Origin: Deltaproteobacteria bacterium
GTDB taxonomy: Bacteria; Myxococcota; XYA12-FULL-58-9
DNA length: 64,000 nucleotides
NCBI GenBank assembly: GCA_016218825.1
Contig: JACRCV010000015.1
Span: 1 to 64,000, forward strand
Direction: 5' to 3'
The translations under genes were made by a program, and so were the position numbers. Below the pieces are notes generated by a model, which saw only the letters and a list, made by a program, of their open reading frames with translations, made no database searches and was not told the origin of the DNA. Positions 28,695-38,882 of the stretch are shown piece by piece. Every line of letters starts with the position of its first letter. Within the stretch, counting starts at the first letter, position 1.

Positions 28695-29819
28695 ATGCGG
28701 ATCCTCTACGGCGTCGTCGGCGAAGGCATGGGCCACGCGACCCGGAGCCGCGTCGTCCTCGAGCTGCTGCTCGCCGCCGGCCACACGGTGCGGGTCGTGG
28801 TCTCGGGCCGGGCGCACGCCTACCTGCGCCAGAGCTTCGCGGCGCACAGCGGCATCGCGGTGACCGAGATCCACGGGCTGCACCTGGACTACAGCGGCAA
28901 TGCCTTGGCGCTCGGCTCGAGCCTGGCGACGAACCTCGAGCAGGCGCCCGCCGGCGTGCTCCGCAACATCGCCGCCTACCAGAGGGTCGCCGAGGACGGC
29001 TTCGCGCCCGAGGTCGTGGTGAGCGACTTCGAGTCGTGGGCCTACCTCTACGCGCGCAACCACCGGCTGCCGGTGATCTCGATCGACAACATGCAGGTGA
29101 TCAACCGCTGCACGCACGTCCAAGCGGTCACCGGTGAGGCGAGCCTCGACGCCTTCGTCGCCAAGATGGCGGTGAAGGTGAAGCTCCCCGGCGCCTATCA
29201 CTATCTGATCACCAGCTTCTTCTTCCCGAAGGTGAGGAAGCCGCGCACGACCTTGTTGCCGCCGATCTTGCGGCCCGAGATCCTCGCGGCGCGCCGGGAG
29301 CCGGGTGGTCACGTGCTCGTCTACCAGACCTCGGCCGCGAACACCGACCTGGTGCCGACGCTGAAGACCTTGCCCCACGAGTTTCGGGTCTACGGCATGG
29401 GGGGCGCGGCGCGAGACGAGAACGTCACGCTCTGTCCGTTCTCGGCGACCGGGTTCGTCGACGATCTGCGCACCGCACGGGCGGTGATCGCCGGCGGCGG
29501 CTTCTCGTTGATGGGCGAGGCGGTGCACCTGCGGGTGCCGATGCTGTCGGTGCCGATCGGCGGTCAGTACGAGCAGGAGCTGAACGCCCGCTACCTGAGG
29601 CACTTGGGCTACGGCGACCATGCGGCCCGGCTCGACGCCGCCACGGTCGAACGGTTCCTGGCGCGCACCGATGCCTTCGCCGACAGCCTGCAGCGCTACG
29701 AGCCCGGCGACAACGGCATGCTCGCGGCATGTCTTGGCGAGCTCTTGGATCGCGTCGGCCTCGGCGCGCCGCCGCCGGCACGGCTCGAGGCTCGCAGCCG
29801 CGGCACGTGGGAAGCCTAG
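28695..29819 (+). CDS. Glycosyltransferase of the MJ1255/VC2487 type
   Basis: 374 residues with a GT-B-like layout. The N-terminal motif RILYGVVGEGMGHATRS and the C-terminal nucleotide-sugar region (AVIAGGGFSLMGEAVHL, VPIGGQYEQELNARYL) match proteins annotated as MJ1255/VC2487-family glycosyltransferases. The acceptor is unknown. It follows the cheY gene by 8 bp and may be read with it. It converges with the haem-binding gene with 1 bp between stop codons. Confidence 0.8.
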   Translation: MRILYGVVGEGMGHATRSRVVLELLLAAGHTVRVVVSGRAHAYLRQSFAAHSGIAVTEIHGLHLDYSGNALALGSSLATNLEQAPAGVLRNIAAYQRVAEDGFAPEVVVSDFESWAYLYARNHRLPVISIDNMQVINRCTHVQAVTGEASLDAFVAKMAVKVKLPGAYHYLITSFFFPKVRKPRTTLLPPILRPEILAARREPGGHVLVYQTSAANTDLVPTLKTLPHEFRVYGMGGAARDENVTLCPFSATGFVDDLRTARAVIAGGGFSLMGEAVHLRVPMLSVPIGGQYEQELNARYLRHLGYGDHAARLDAATVERFLARTDAFADSLQRYEPGDNGMLAACLGELLDRVGLGAPPPARLEARSRGTWEA

Positions 29820-29820
29820 A

Positions 29821-30264
29821 CTAGCGGCGCAGCGCCTCGAGGATCAGCGCGCGCTCGGCGGCGTTGACGCCGCTGTCCCAGTGCAGCAAACGGTACGCGG
29901 CCGGGGGCATCGTGCCTCGAACGATTGCGGCCTCGAGCTTGGCGGGCGCTGCCGGCGAGGGCTGCGTGAGCACCGGGGTCGCGAAGGCTTTGCCGAGGTC
30001 GAAGGCACGGCGCGCGACGTCGCGATCGCCACCCTCCACTTGGCGGAGCACCGGCAGCCGGAGGTCCAGCGCCGGATCGTCGGCGGTGCTGTGGCAGGCG
30101 CCGCACTTGCGATACAGGAGGGCCGCGGTTTGGCGCTCGGTCGGGTCCTGGTTGTCGACGGGGCGCGTCGCCGGCGGCCGGATCGGGCCGCGCGCGAGGT
30201 TGGCGACCGGCAGCCCGATCCCGACCACCACCAACAACGACAACAGCACCACCAGCGCTCTCAT
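29821..30264 (-). CDS. Small membrane-anchored haem-binding protein
   Basis: 147 residues. An N-terminal hydrophobic segment (ALVVLLSLLVVVGIGLPV) serves as anchor or signal. One c-type haem motif CGACHS lies at about 54-58, and the C-terminal pattern TMPPAAYRLLHWDS followed by AAERALILEAL matches the Haem_bd family, where a Met near the end can be the second ligand. It therefore probably carries electrons in the periplasm. The start overlaps the hutI stop by 4 bp, although no link with histidine use is evident. Confidence 0.82.
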   Translation of the reverse strand: MRALVVLLSLLVVVGIGLPVANLARGPIRPPATRPVDNQDPTERQTAALLYRKCGACHSTADDPALDLRLPVLRQVEGGDRDVARRAFDLGKAFATPVLTQPSPAAPAKLEAAIVRGTMPPAAYRLLHWDSGVNAAERALILEALRR

Positions 30265-31526
30265 GCGTCGTCCTCGTCTGTTCGGCGGTCGCCGGAGAAG
30301 ATGCGGTCGCCACGCTTGAACACCCCCCAGATCCGGCTGTCGCCCGGCCAGTAGAGCAGCGCCCGCCAGTCGGCGGCGTCGACGACGACGAAGTCCGCGA
30401 TCTCGCCCGGCACCAGCCGACCCCGGTCGAGAAGACCGAGGGCCCGGGCACCGCCGCAGGTGACGGCCCAGAGCGCCTCCTCGAGGGAGAGGCCGCAGCG
30501 GGTGGCGGCGACGCTGGCGCACAGCGTCAGATCGGTCAGCATCGACGAGCCCGGGTTGCAGTCGGTGGCGACCGCGACCTCGCAGCCCGCGGCGCGCAGC
30601 GCTCTGCCGTCGGGCCACAAGGCGTCGGCCTGGAACAACGCGCAGCCGGGCAACAGGGTCGCGATGACCCGGCTCTCGGCCAGGCGCGTCCGACCGGCGG
30701 CGCCGGTGTGCTCCAGGTGGTCGGCGGCCAGCGCCCCGAGCTCAGCGGCGAGCGCCGCGCCGCCGTCGTCGGCGAGCTGGTCGACGTGCAGGCGCAAGCC
30801 CAAGCCCAGCGCCCGCGCCGCGGCGGCGATGGTGCGGGCTTCATCCGGGGTGAAGGCGATCGAGGCCACGAAGACGTCGCAGTAGCGGGCGAGCGCCTCG
30901 CGCGCCGCCACCTCCAAGACCTCGGTGCAGAACAGCGACACGTAGCGTTGCCGCTCGGTCTCGAACTCGGGTGGGATCGCGTGCGCGAGCGCGGTGGCGA
31001 TTACGTCCACCGGCCGCAGGGCGGCGAGGGCGCTGATTGCCCGCAGCTGCTTGAGCTCGGCCTCCGGTGACAGGCCGTAGCCGCTCTTGGCCTCGACGGT
31101 GGTCGTGCCGCGGCTGATCATGCTGTCGATGCGCGGCAGCGTCGCGTCGACGAGCGCCTCGACGCTGGCGTCTCTGACCGCCGCGGCCGAGCGGGCGATG
31201 CCGCCGCCGGCCCTGGCGATGCTCTCGTAGGTCTCGCCCCGCGTCCGGCGGGCGAGCTCGTCGATGCGATCGCCGGCGAAGAGCACGTGGGTGTGGGAGT
31301 CGACGAGCCCGGGGACGACGGCGCGACCGCCGACGTCGAGCGCCGCGGCCCGGTGCGCCCGTGGGTGCGCCGCGACCGTCGCCCGCGGTCCCGCGGCGAT
31401 GATGATGCCGCCGGCAAACAGCAGCGCGGCGTCTCGGGTCACCTCGATCGGCGAGCGGCCGTCGCCCTCCTTGGCCGCGGGCTGCACCAGCTCGGCGATG
31501 CCGACGACGAGGGTGGCGGTGTTCAC
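30261..31526 (-). CDS. hutI: Imidazolonepropionase
   Basis: 421 residues, amidohydrolase superfamily. It opens imidazolone propionate to formimino-glutamate, the third step of histidine breakdown. Motifs: metal site [34 protein letters not shown] and ATDCNPGSS. The GTG start overlaps the hutU stop (ATGTGA), indicating coupling. The position usually occupied by Leu in TDLNPGSS is Cys here. Confidence 0.94.
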   Translation of the reverse strand: MNTATLVVGIAELVQPAAKEGDGRSPIEVTRDAALLFAGGIIIAAGPRATVAAHPRAHRAAALDVGGRAVVPGLVDSHTHVLFAGDRIDELARRTRGETYESIARAGGGIARSAAAVRDASVEALVDATLPRIDSMISRGTTTVEAKSGYGLSPEAELKQLRAISALAALRPVDVIATALAHAIPPEFETERQRYVSLFCTEVLEVAAREALARYCDVFVASIAFTPDEARTIAAAARALGLGLRLHVDQLADDGGAALAAELGALAADHLEHTGAAGRTRLAESRVIATLLPGCALFQADALWPDGRALRAAGCEVAVATDCNPGSSMLTDLTLCASVAATRCGLSLEEALWAVTCGGARALGLLDRGRLVPGEIADFVVVDAADWRALLYWPGDSRIWGVFKRGDRIFSGDRRTDEDDA

Positions 31527-33175
31527 ATCGTCACCCCGGGGATCTTGACGCCTCGTTCGTTCGCGACCTCGAGAGCGCGAGGGTAGCCGGCGTCGGCGTG
31601 CCGCATCACCCCGAGCCCGGGGTCGCCGTCCAACACCCGCGCCAGCCGGAGGTCGGCCTCGTTCGTGCCGTCGCAGACGATGACTTGGCCGGCGTGCAGC
31701 GAGTAGCCGATGCCGACCCCGCCGCCGTGGTGGAAGCTGACCCAGGAGGCGCCGTTCGCCGCGTTCAACATCGCGTTCAAGATCGGCCAGTCGGCGACGG
31801 CGTCGGAGCCGTCCAGCATCCCCTCGGTCTCGCGGTTCGGGCTCGCGACCGAGCCGCAGTCCAGGTGGTCGCGGCCGATGACGATCGGGGCCTTGACCTC
31901 GCCGCGGCGGACCAGGTCGTTGAAGCGCAAGCCGACCTTGCTGCGCTCGCCGTAGCCCAGCCAGCAGATCCGCGCCGGCAGGCCCTGGAACTGCACGCGC
32001 TCCTCGGCGAGGGTGAGCCAGCGGCGGATCTCGGGCCGGGGAATGGTGTCCATGACCACGCGATCGGTCATGCGGATGTCCTCGGGATCGCCGGAGAGCG
32101 CCACCCAGCGGAACGGGCCTTGGCCCTCGCAGAACAGCGGCCGGATGTAGAGCGGCACGAAGCCCTGAAAGGCGAAGGCGTCGGCGAGGCCGCCTTTTTG
32201 GGCATGGGCCCGGAGGTTGTTGCCGTAGTCGAACACGTGCAGGCCGCGGCGGTGCATGTCGACCATCGCGCCGCAGTGGCGCGCCATCGACGCCAGCGCC
32301 CGGGCGGTGTACTCGGCCGGCTGGTCGCGGCGCAACGCCGCGGCCGCGGTGAGCGACAGCCCGTGGGGGATGTAGCCGTTCAGCGGGTCGTGGGCGGAGG
32401 TCTGGTCGGTGATCAGGTCGAAGGCGACGCCGCGGCGGACGATCTCGGGGAAGACGTCGGCGGCGTTGCCGCACAGACCGATCGACACCGCCTCGCGCTT
32501 CTTCTTCGCGGCGTCGATGCGCGACAGCGCCTGGTCGAGATCGACCGCGACCTCGTCGAGGTAGCGGCCGGCGAGGCGGCGCTCGATCCGGCTCGGATCG
32601 ACCTCGACCGCGAGGACCGTCGCCCCGGCCAGGGTGCCGGCGAGCGGCTGTGCGCCGCCCATGCCGCCCAGGCCGGCGGTGAGGATCGAGCGGCCGGCGA
32701 GATCCCCGGAGCCGAAGTGGGTGCGACCGGCGGCGACGAAGGTCTCGTGGGTGCCCTGCAAGATCCCCTGCGAGCCGATGTAGATCCAGCTGCCGGCGGT
32801 CATCTGGCCGTACATCATCAGGCCCTGGTTCTCGAGGGCGCGGAAGTGATCCCAGGTGGCCCAGGCCGGGACCAGGTTGGAGTTGGCGATCAGCACCCGC
32901 GGCGCGTCTTTGTGGGTGCGCGCCACGCCGACCGGCTTGCCGCTCTGCACCAGCAGGGTCTGGTCGTCCTCGAGGATCTTGAGGGTCGCGACGATCCGGT
33001 CGAAGGCCTCCCAGGAGCGCGCCGCCTTGCCGGTGCCGCCGTAGACCACGAGGTCGGCGGGGCGCTCGGCGACCGCCGGATCGAGGTTGTTCATCAGCAT
33101 CCGCATCGCGGCTTCCTGGACCCAACCGCGACACGACCGGGCGTTGCCTCTCGGTGCGACCACGTGGCGTGTCAT
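31523..33175 (-). CDS. hutU: Urocanate hydratase
   Basis: 550 residues. It converts urocanate to imidazolone propionate using NAD+ as electrophile. Typical motifs: [42 protein letters not shown], and [16 protein letters not shown] with the active-site Cys. The ATG at 33175 is preceded by AGGAGC, and residues upstream of it in the frame look non-coding. hutH (histidine ammonia-lyase) is not in this window, so the pathway is split. Confidence 0.95.
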   Translation of the reverse strand: MTRHVVAPRGNARSCRGWVQEAAMRMLMNNLDPAVAERPADLVVYGGTGKAARSWEAFDRIVATLKILEDDQTLLVQSGKPVGVARTHKDAPRVLIANSNLVPAWATWDHFRALENQGLMMYGQMTAGSWIYIGSQGILQGTHETFVAAGRTHFGSGDLAGRSILTAGLGGMGGAQPLAGTLAGATVLAVEVDPSRIERRLAGRYLDEVAVDLDQALSRIDAAKKKREAVSIGLCGNAADVFPEIVRRGVAFDLITDQTSAHDPLNGYIPHGLSLTAAAALRRDQPAEYTARALASMARHCGAMVDMHRRGLHVFDYGNNLRAHAQKGGLADAFAFQGFVPLYIRPLFCEGQGPFRWVALSGDPEDIRMTDRVVMDTIPRPEIRRWLTLAEERVQFQGLPARICWLGYGERSKVGLRFNDLVRRGEVKAPIVIGRDHLDCGSVASPNRETEGMLDGSDAVADWPILNAMLNAANGASWVSFHHGGGVGIGYSLHAGQVIVCDGTNEADLRLARVLDGDPGLGVMRHADAGYPRALEVANERGVKIPGVTM

Positions 33176-33310
33176 CGTTTCGTGCTCCTGCCGGCGGCAA
33201 AGCGGTGCGACCCTTGCCAAAGCGCCGATCGGGATTAGCTTGCCCGCGAGACACCTAGAACCGCGAGAGCCCGGAAGTCAACGAGCTCTCACTGCAACAG
33301 GAGAGCCCCC

Positions 33311-33913
33311 ATGAAGAAGAGTGCTGTCAGCGTCGCTGCCGTCGTTCTCGTCGCGCCCGCCCTGGCCTTCGCCGCCACCTATGATCTCGATCCGGTGCAC
33401 ACCACCGTGAGCTTCTCGGTGAGGCACATGATGGTGACCAACGTCAGAGGCGAGTTCCAGAAGGTCTCCGGCACCATCGAGTATGACGCCAAGAACCCGC
33501 AGAAGAGCGTCATCAAGGTCGCGATCGATCCGGCGACCATCTCCACCCGCGACGAGAAGCGTGACGCGCACCTGAAGAGCCCGGACTTCTTCGACGTCGC
33601 CAAGTTCCCGACGATGACCTTCGAGTCGACCAAGGTAGAGGCGGCCGCGAAGGGCAAGCTCAAGGTGACCGGCAAGTTGACGATGCGCGGCATCACCAAA
33701 GAGATCGTCCTCGACGTCGACGGCCCGTCCGCCGAGCTCAAGGATCCGTGGGGCAACATCAAGATCGGCGCGTCGGCGACCGCGACCGTGAACCGCAAGG
33801 ACTGGGGCGTGTCATGGAACGCGACCCTGGACGCCGGCGGTGTCGTCGTCGGCGATGAGGTCAAGATCCAGCTCGACATCGAGGCCGCGAAGCACACCGA
33901 CAAGAAGACCTGA
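33311..33913 (+). CDS. YceI-family periplasmic lipid-binding-like protein
   Basis: 200 residues with a clear signal peptide (cleavage expected after AFA at about 21). The mature part has the YceI pattern: YDLDPVHTTVSFSVRHMM, GTIEYDAKNP, DAHLKSPDFFDVAKFPTMTF and LTMRGITKEI. The fold is a lipocalin-like barrel that binds polyisoprenoid-type lipids. The natural role here is unknown. CAGGAG lies 8 nt before the ATG. The gene diverges from hutU. Confidence 0.92.
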   Translation: MKKSAVSVAAVVLVAPALAFAATYDLDPVHTTVSFSVRHMMVTNVRGEFQKVSGTIEYDAKNPQKSVIKVAIDPATISTRDEKRDAHLKSPDFFDVAKFPTMTFESTKVEAAAKGKLKVTGKLTMRGITKEIVLDVDGPSAELKDPWGNIKIGASATATVNRKDWGVSWNATLDAGGVVVGDEVKIQLDIEAAKHTDKKT

Positions 33914-33924
33914 TCGGCGCCGCC

Positions 33925-34791
33925 TCAACTGCCAACGACCGCCCGCCAGTCGCGGCTCTGCGCGAACACCGCGAGTCGCCCCATGCCCGGCCCTTCGACG
34001 ACCCGCGCCGCCGCCTGCGATGCCAGCCTCCCGGCGTCGAACACCGGCACTCCGTGGTGCAGCGCCAGGCCCAACACCAGCCCGAAGATGTCGCCGGCAC
34101 CGGTCGGGTCGCTCTCGATCGCCGGGCTCGCGGGCACCTCGTAGGTGGTCCCTTCAGCGAACAAGGTGGCGCCGCGGGCGCCCCGGGTGACGGCGACCAC
34201 CGGGATGCTCTCGGCGAAGCTCTTCGCCAGGCTCTCGACGTCCGGGTGATCGAGCTCCGAGAGCGTCAGCGCGAAGATCCCGTGCGGCGGCGCGACGGCG
34301 TCCAAGGTGAGGGCCGGGACGACGGTGCCGTCTTGAGCGGCGCCCCGCAGCCAGCCCTGCGCGCCGACGATCACGTGCTGGGCCTCGAGGCTCGAGATCA
34401 GCTCGGCGTCGCACTCGCCGGCGACCGGGCCGACGTAGGCGACCGGCGTCTGCCGCAGGTGGACGGGGATGTCGGCCGGGGTCAGGGAGGGGGCGCGGGC
34501 GACGAGGCCGATCTTGCGCGTCTTGCCGCTGTAGTCGAGGGTGAAGGTCGTCGGCAGCGGTGCCGGCTTCAGGTAGATGTCGATCAGCGGCTCGTCGTAG
34601 AGGGGCTTCAAGAGCGGCATCCCCTCCGGCGCCGCGGTCACCAGCGCCGAGCGCATGCCGAAGATGACGGCGGCCCGCGCCGCAAACGCCGCGGCCCCAC
34701 CCAGGCGCTCTTCGCCGCGCACCAGATCTCGGGTCACGTGGCCGACGATCAGGATGTCGGGGGCAGGGCGGGGGTCGGAGGTGGCGATCAC
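33925..34791 (-). CDS. PfkB-family sugar or nucleoside kinase
   Basis: 288 residues. The ribokinase-like fold is shown by ILIVGHVTRDLV, LGGAAAFAARAAVIFG and the C-terminal catalytic signature DPTGAGDIFGLVLGLAL with the base Asp in GAGD. The substrate cannot be predicted. The GTG start at 34791 is chosen because AAAGGAG precedes it and because the upstream extension to 34911 has no kinase-like sequence. The stop is only 11 bp from the YceI stop (convergent). Confidence 0.85.
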   Translation of the reverse strand: MIATSDPRPAPDILIVGHVTRDLVRGEERLGGAAAFAARAAVIFGMRSALVTAAPEGMPLLKPLYDEPLIDIYLKPAPLPTTFTLDYSGKTRKIGLVARAPSLTPADIPVHLRQTPVAYVGPVAGECDAELISSLEAQHVIVGAQGWLRGAAQDGTVVPALTLDAVAPPHGIFALTLSELDHPDVESLAKSFAESIPVVAVTRGARGATLFAEGTTYEVPASPAIESDPTGAGDIFGLVLGLALHHGVPVFDAGRLASQAAARVVEGPGMGRLAVFAQSRDWRAVVGS

Positions 34792-34878
34792 GGCGGCTCC
34801 TTTGCCTGACGGCGCTTTCTTATTGCCACAGATCCGGGGTTTGCGATAGCGAGTCAGCACCGCGAGGTCGAGAGCCAC

Positions 34879-36126
34879 ATGCATGACATCCTCGAAATGG
34901 TGCAGGGGCACCTATCGGCCACCGCCCGCGTCTGGACCGCGATGGCGCCGGCCCTGCTGCTCTCCCTCTACTGTCTGGTCGGGCTGGCGATCTACATGGT
35001 GCGCTACGCGATCAAGGGTCCGTACCGGGATCCGGAGTTCGAGGCCCGCGGCTCCAGTGTTCTCGCCAACATGTGGGTGCGGCTGTACTTTGCGTGGCTG
35101 ATGCAGCCGCTGTGGCGGGTGGTGCTGCGCTCCGGGGTGCCGCCGACCGCGATCACCACGTTGTCGGCGCTGGTAGCCATCGCCGCCGGGTTGTCGCTCG
35201 CCGCCGGCCGGTTTGCGCTCGGCGGCTGGCTCTACATCTTCTCCGGGATCCTCGACATCCTGGACGGCCGGCTGGCGCGCAAGGCCAACAAGGTGACCAA
35301 GTCCGGCGGCGCGCTCGACTCGATCTTGGATCGCTACGCCGACTCCGCGGTCTTGGCCGGCCTCGCCTGGTACTACCGCGACTCCTGGGTGCTCGGCGCG
35401 GCGCTGGTGGCGCTCATCGGCTCGAACCTCGTGCCCTACATCCGGGCGCGCGGCGAGGCCGCCGGGGTCTCGGTCAAAGAGGTGGGGGTGATGCAGCGGG
35501 CCGAGCGCATCATCTACATCGGCGTCGGTTGTGCGGTGAGCCCGGTCGTCGAGGTGCTGTTGCGCGATCCGGCCGATCCGCGGCCGCTGCACTTGGCCGC
35601 GGTCCTGGGCGTGATCCTGCTCGCGGTCGGCACCCAGGTGACCGCGCTGCACCGCCTGGTCTATGTCCTCGCGGCGCTCGACGGGCGGACCGGCATCGGC
35701 GCCTCGCCGGACACGCGGGATCGCGACCGCCACAGCCTGGTCGCGGCCACCGTCGCCACCGTGACCGACTTCGGGCTGATGGTGGGGCTGGTCGCGATCT
35801 ACGAGCTGACGCCCGCGGCCGCGACCGCGATCGGCTGCGTGTTGGGCGGGATCACCAATCTGTCGATCCATCTGCTGTGGAGCGCCTCGGGCCGGGAGTC
35901 GCGTCTGCCGGAGGTTCGACGTTACGCCTTCGTGAGCTTCACCAGCGCGCTGTTGAACGCCGGCGGCGTCTGGGTGCTGTTGGCGCTGCCCGGGGTCGAC
36001 TACCGCATCGCCTGGGTGTTGGTGCGTACCGCAGTGGCGTTGGCGTGGAACTTCCCGTTGCACCGCGACTACGTCTTCGTCGCCCGCGCCAAGGTCGAGG
36101 CCGGCGCCGAGGCCGTGCGCGGCTGA
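34879..36126 (+). CDS. CDP-alcohol phosphatidyltransferase fused to a GtrA-like domain
   Basis: 415 residues, polytopic membrane protein. The N-terminal half has the complete catalytic motif of the family, DGRLARKANKVTKSGGAL continuing to the last two Asp (D-x2-D-G-x2-A-R-x8-G-x3-D-x3-D, about 131-154). It should therefore transfer a phosphoalcohol head group such as inositol or glycerol phosphate. The C-terminal part (about 285-405) has four hydrophobic segments ending in AWNFPLHRDYVF, the hallmark of GtrA-like polyprenyl-linked sugar proteins. The combination suggests a role in a lipid-linked glycan or an unusual phospholipid. Confidence 0.85.
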   Translation: MHDILEMVQGHLSATARVWTAMAPALLLSLYCLVGLAIYMVRYAIKGPYRDPEFEARGSSVLANMWVRLYFAWLMQPLWRVVLRSGVPPTAITTLSALVAIAAGLSLAAGRFALGGWLYIFSGILDILDGRLARKANKVTKSGGALDSILDRYADSAVLAGLAWYYRDSWVLGAALVALIGSNLVPYIRARGEAAGVSVKEVGVMQRAERIIYIGVGCAVSPVVEVLLRDPADPRPLHLAAVLGVILLAVGTQVTALHRLVYVLAALDGRTGIGASPDTRDRDRHSLVAATVATVTDFGLMVGLVAIYELTPAAATAIGCVLGGITNLSIHLLWSASGRESRLPEVRRYAFVSFTSALLNAGGVWVLLALPGVDYRIAWVLVRTAVALAWNFPLHRDYVFVARAKVEAGAEAVRG

Positions 36127-36213
36127 GGGCCGCGTGGCGGGGCGCAAAGGGGCCGGAGGCCGTTGACAGGGGTGCCTGCCATTCGTACAACGACGCGAAC
36201 GGAGCGGGAAGCC

Positions 36214-36683
36214 ATGGCGCGAGTATTGACCGCGGATACGGTCGCCGAAATCGAGAAGCTCTTTCCGAGGTATCCCACCCGCCTGGCGGTGTTGGGGCCG
36301 GCGATTCACCTGACGCAGCGGCAGCTGGGGCACGTCAGCGACGACGCGGCGTTGGAGCTCGCCGCTTTGCTCGGCACGCCGGTCACCCGGGTCAAGGAGA
36401 TGGTGAGCTTCTACACCATGTACTATGACCGTCCGGTCGGCCGCCACGTCGTGCGGATTTGCCGCAACCTCGCCTGTCAGAGTCGGGGCGCGGATCAGGT
36501 GATCGCGAAGGCCGAGAGCGTCCTCGGCGTCCACTGCGGCCAGACCACCGCCGACGGGCGGGTGACCTTGGAGCACGAGGAGTGTCTGGCCGCCTGCGGC
36601 ACCGGGCCGGCGCTGTGGTGCGACGACAACCTGGTCGAGAACCTCAACGAGGACAAGCTCGAGAAGCTCCTCGCGGGGCTCCA

Positions 36684-36687
<4 letters not shown>
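36214..36687 (+). CDS. nuoE: NADH-quinone oxidoreductase subunit E
   Basis: 157 residues with the four ligands of the [2Fe-2S] cluster N1a in the usual pattern: CRNLAC (C-x4-C) and CLAAC (C-x3-C). YTMYYDRPVGRHVVRICRN is typical. It is part of the NADH-oxidising module of complex I. The ATG at 36214 is preferred because ACGGAGCGGGA precedes it; the frame remains open back to 36163. Its stop overlaps nuoF by 4 bp. Confidence 0.93.
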
Positions 36688-38068
<1,381 letters not shown>

Positions 38069-38072
<4 letters not shown>

Positions 38073-38554
38073 TCGAGATCGTCTTGTTCTACGTCGGGGC
38101 CGTGGCGGCCATTCTCGGGGCCGCCGGCGTGGTTCTGGCGCGCACGCCGCTGCGTGGGGCGCTGTGGTTGATCTTCACCCTGTGCGCGGTGGCGGTGCTC
38201 TACCTGTTGCTCGAGGCGCCGTTCGTCGCCGCGATGCAGGTCCTGGTCTACGCCGGCGCGATCATGGTGCTCTTCGTCTTCGTCATCATGCTCTTGAACC
38301 TCGGGCCGGAAGCCGGGGCGCGTCCGGCCTACGTGTCGGTGGCCAAAGCCTCGGGGCTCCTGGCCTGCGTCTATCTCGGCTGGCGGCTGGTGGCGGCGCT
38401 CTCCGGCAGCGGCCAGAAGGCCGTCGACGGCAGCGTCAAGAACATCGGTGTGTTGTTGGTGACCGACTACCTGTTCGCGTTTGAAGCGGTGTCGGTGCTG
38501 CTCTTGGTCGCGGTGGTCGGTGCGGTGGTCCTCGGGCTGCGGAGGCTGTCATGA
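38069..38554 (+). CDS. nuoJ: NADH-quinone oxidoreductase subunit J
   Basis: 161 residues, five hydrophobic segments. The typical third helix region reads APFVAAMQVLVYAGAIMVLF, containing the small-residue and Tyr-Ala-Gly-Ala pattern of NuoJ. It belongs to the proton-pumping membrane arm. Coupled by 4-bp overlaps to nuoF and nuoK. Confidence 0.92.
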
Positions 38555-38871
38555 GCTTCACGGTGCTCTCGCCGGCGCACTTCCTCGTGGTCGCGGCGGT
38601 GATCTTCGCCATCGGCACCGCGGGCGCGATCCTGCGCCGCAACGCCTTGACGCTGTTGATGAGCGTCGAGCTGATGCTGAACGCCGCGAACCTCCTGTTT
38701 CTGGGCTACGCCCGCGAGTACGGCCACGCCGGTGGCCACGCGATCGCGTTCTTCGTCATGGCGATCGCGGCGGCCGAGGCCGCGATCGGCCTCGCGATCT
38801 TGATCGGCGTGTTCCGCACCCGGCAGACCGTCGAGGTCGACGAGCTCGATCTCCTGCGTGACGAGACCTGA
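38551..38871 (+). CDS. nuoK: NADH-quinone oxidoreductase subunit K
   Basis: 106 residues, three transmembrane helices. The two membrane glutamates required for proton transfer are present in MSVELMLNAANL and AAAEAAIGLAI. It is the last gene of the nuoEFJK set; hldE starts 11 bp later. Confidence 0.94.
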   Translation: MSFTVLSPAHFLVVAAVIFAIGTAGAILRRNALTLLMSVELMLNAANLLFLGYAREYGHAGGHAIAFFVMAIAAAEAAIGLAILIGVFRTRQTVEVDELDLLRDET

Positions 38872-38882
38872 GCCGGCGCCCG

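Noticed and set aside
33176-33310. TTGCCA-like promoter between hutU and the YceI gene
   Set aside because: No acceptable -10 box at 16-18 bp spacing was found on either strand, so no promoter is called.
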